A DNA stretch of 42,836 nt from Cyclobacteriaceae bacterium (GTDB lineage: Bacteria > Bacteroidota > Bacteroidia > Cytophagales > Cyclobacteriaceae), in contig JAHBUC010000020.1 of NCBI GenBank assembly GCA_019638275.1, positions 1-42,836 of the forward strand, in the 5' to 3' direction. The notes under the pieces were generated by a model. That model did no database searches, was not told where the DNA came from, and saw nothing but the letters and a program-made list of their open reading frames with translations. The position numbers and the translations under genes are program-made. Below are positions 42,605 to 42,836 of this stretch, one piece after another (position 1 is the stretch's first letter; every line of letters begins with the position of its first letter).

Positions 42605-42620
42605 ACCAGTTGCAGTCACA

Positions 42621-42836
42621 CTATTCTATTTTTGAACTGTCTGCGTTAGTGTTGTAAATATGCTCTATTGATATAGTGTCAATCTTATTGTTCAGTATGT
42701 CTAACTTGAAGAATATTTGGTCCATTTCGGTCTGGTCATTTTTCTGTTGTCTATAAATTGAGTAAAGACTTGTCCCAAGGGCTATAGCTATGGCCGTCCA
42801 AGAAACAGTAAGTATTTGTCTGTGTCGGATAGTTTC
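42621..42836 (-). CDS. C-terminal part of a membrane-anchored coiled-coil protein (partial)
   Basis: The gene enters from the right edge of the window; 71 codons and the TAG stop (42621-42623) are visible. The segment has one membrane helix (ILTVSWTAIAIALGTSLYSIY) followed by a polar helix (QTEMDQIFFKLDILNNKIDTISIEHIY) likely to be a short coiled coil. No start is in the window and no family can be named. Confidence 0.6.
   Translation of the reverse strand, partial: ETIRHRQILTVSWTAIAIALGTSLYSIYRQQKNDQTEMDQIFFKLDILNNKIDTISIEHIYNTNADSSKIE

Overview
The window is a stretch of a Bacteroidota chromosome, most likely order Cytophagales (Cyclobacteriaceae-like). The evidence is a Bacteroidota-type division and cell-wall (dcw) cluster without murB or ddl inside it, an FtsZ ending in NNKFLHDNVD, a gingipain-type C25 protease with a type IX secretion tail, several OmpA, beta-barrel and lipoprotein genes, and promoter-like TAnnTTTG boxes typical of the phylum. 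The genus is inferred and cannot be fixed from the sequence alone.

Region 1 (1-14321, + strand) is the dcw cluster: rsmH (3' end), ftsL, ftsI (PBP with a PASTA tail), murE, mraY, murD, ftsW, murG, murC, ftsQ, ftsA, ftsZ. Most genes overlap or lie within a few bases, so they look co-transcribed. Together they make UDP-MurNAc-pentapeptide and lipid II and build the divisome. MurE carries DNPR, which points to meso-diaminopimelate peptidoglycan. Region 2 (14322-20480) holds envelope genes: a terminator, a small lipoprotein, an NfeD/ClpP-class membrane protease, a LysM plus RlpA-like protein coupled to an OmpA-family protein, an AlkB-type alkane hydroxylase and a coiled-coil lipoprotein.

Region 3 (20594-24174, - strand) is a phenylacetyl-CoA epoxidase operon, paaA-paaB-paaC-paaD, behind a TetR gene. 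A 7-2-7 palindrome overlaps a good Bacteroidota promoter in the 57-bp gap before paaA. PaaB is a tandem duplication of the usual domain, and a hairpin with a U-rich tail lies between paaA and paaB. Region 4 (24261-31717) contains a small membrane protein, a 137-bp MITE-like element with perfect 19-bp ends, an ECF sigma / membrane anti-sigma / outer-membrane barrel operon, a PadR-PspC operon with a candidate operator and a 23-residue hydrophobic ORF, and a sulfotransferase whose 5' end lies in a short tandem repeat. Region 5 (31807-36801) is the 1664-residue C25-family secreted protein.

Region 6 (about 36.8-42.8 kb) is visibly more AT-rich. Every gene there is on the - strand: a HEPN-domain protein, secreted or lipoprotein hypotheticals, a DUF4349 protein, a beta-lactamase-fold serine hydrolase and a partial membrane protein. 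The gaps between them carry two families of intergenic repeats. This cassette-like accessory island, with its hairpin repeats just after stop codons, is the part most likely to hold something not yet described.
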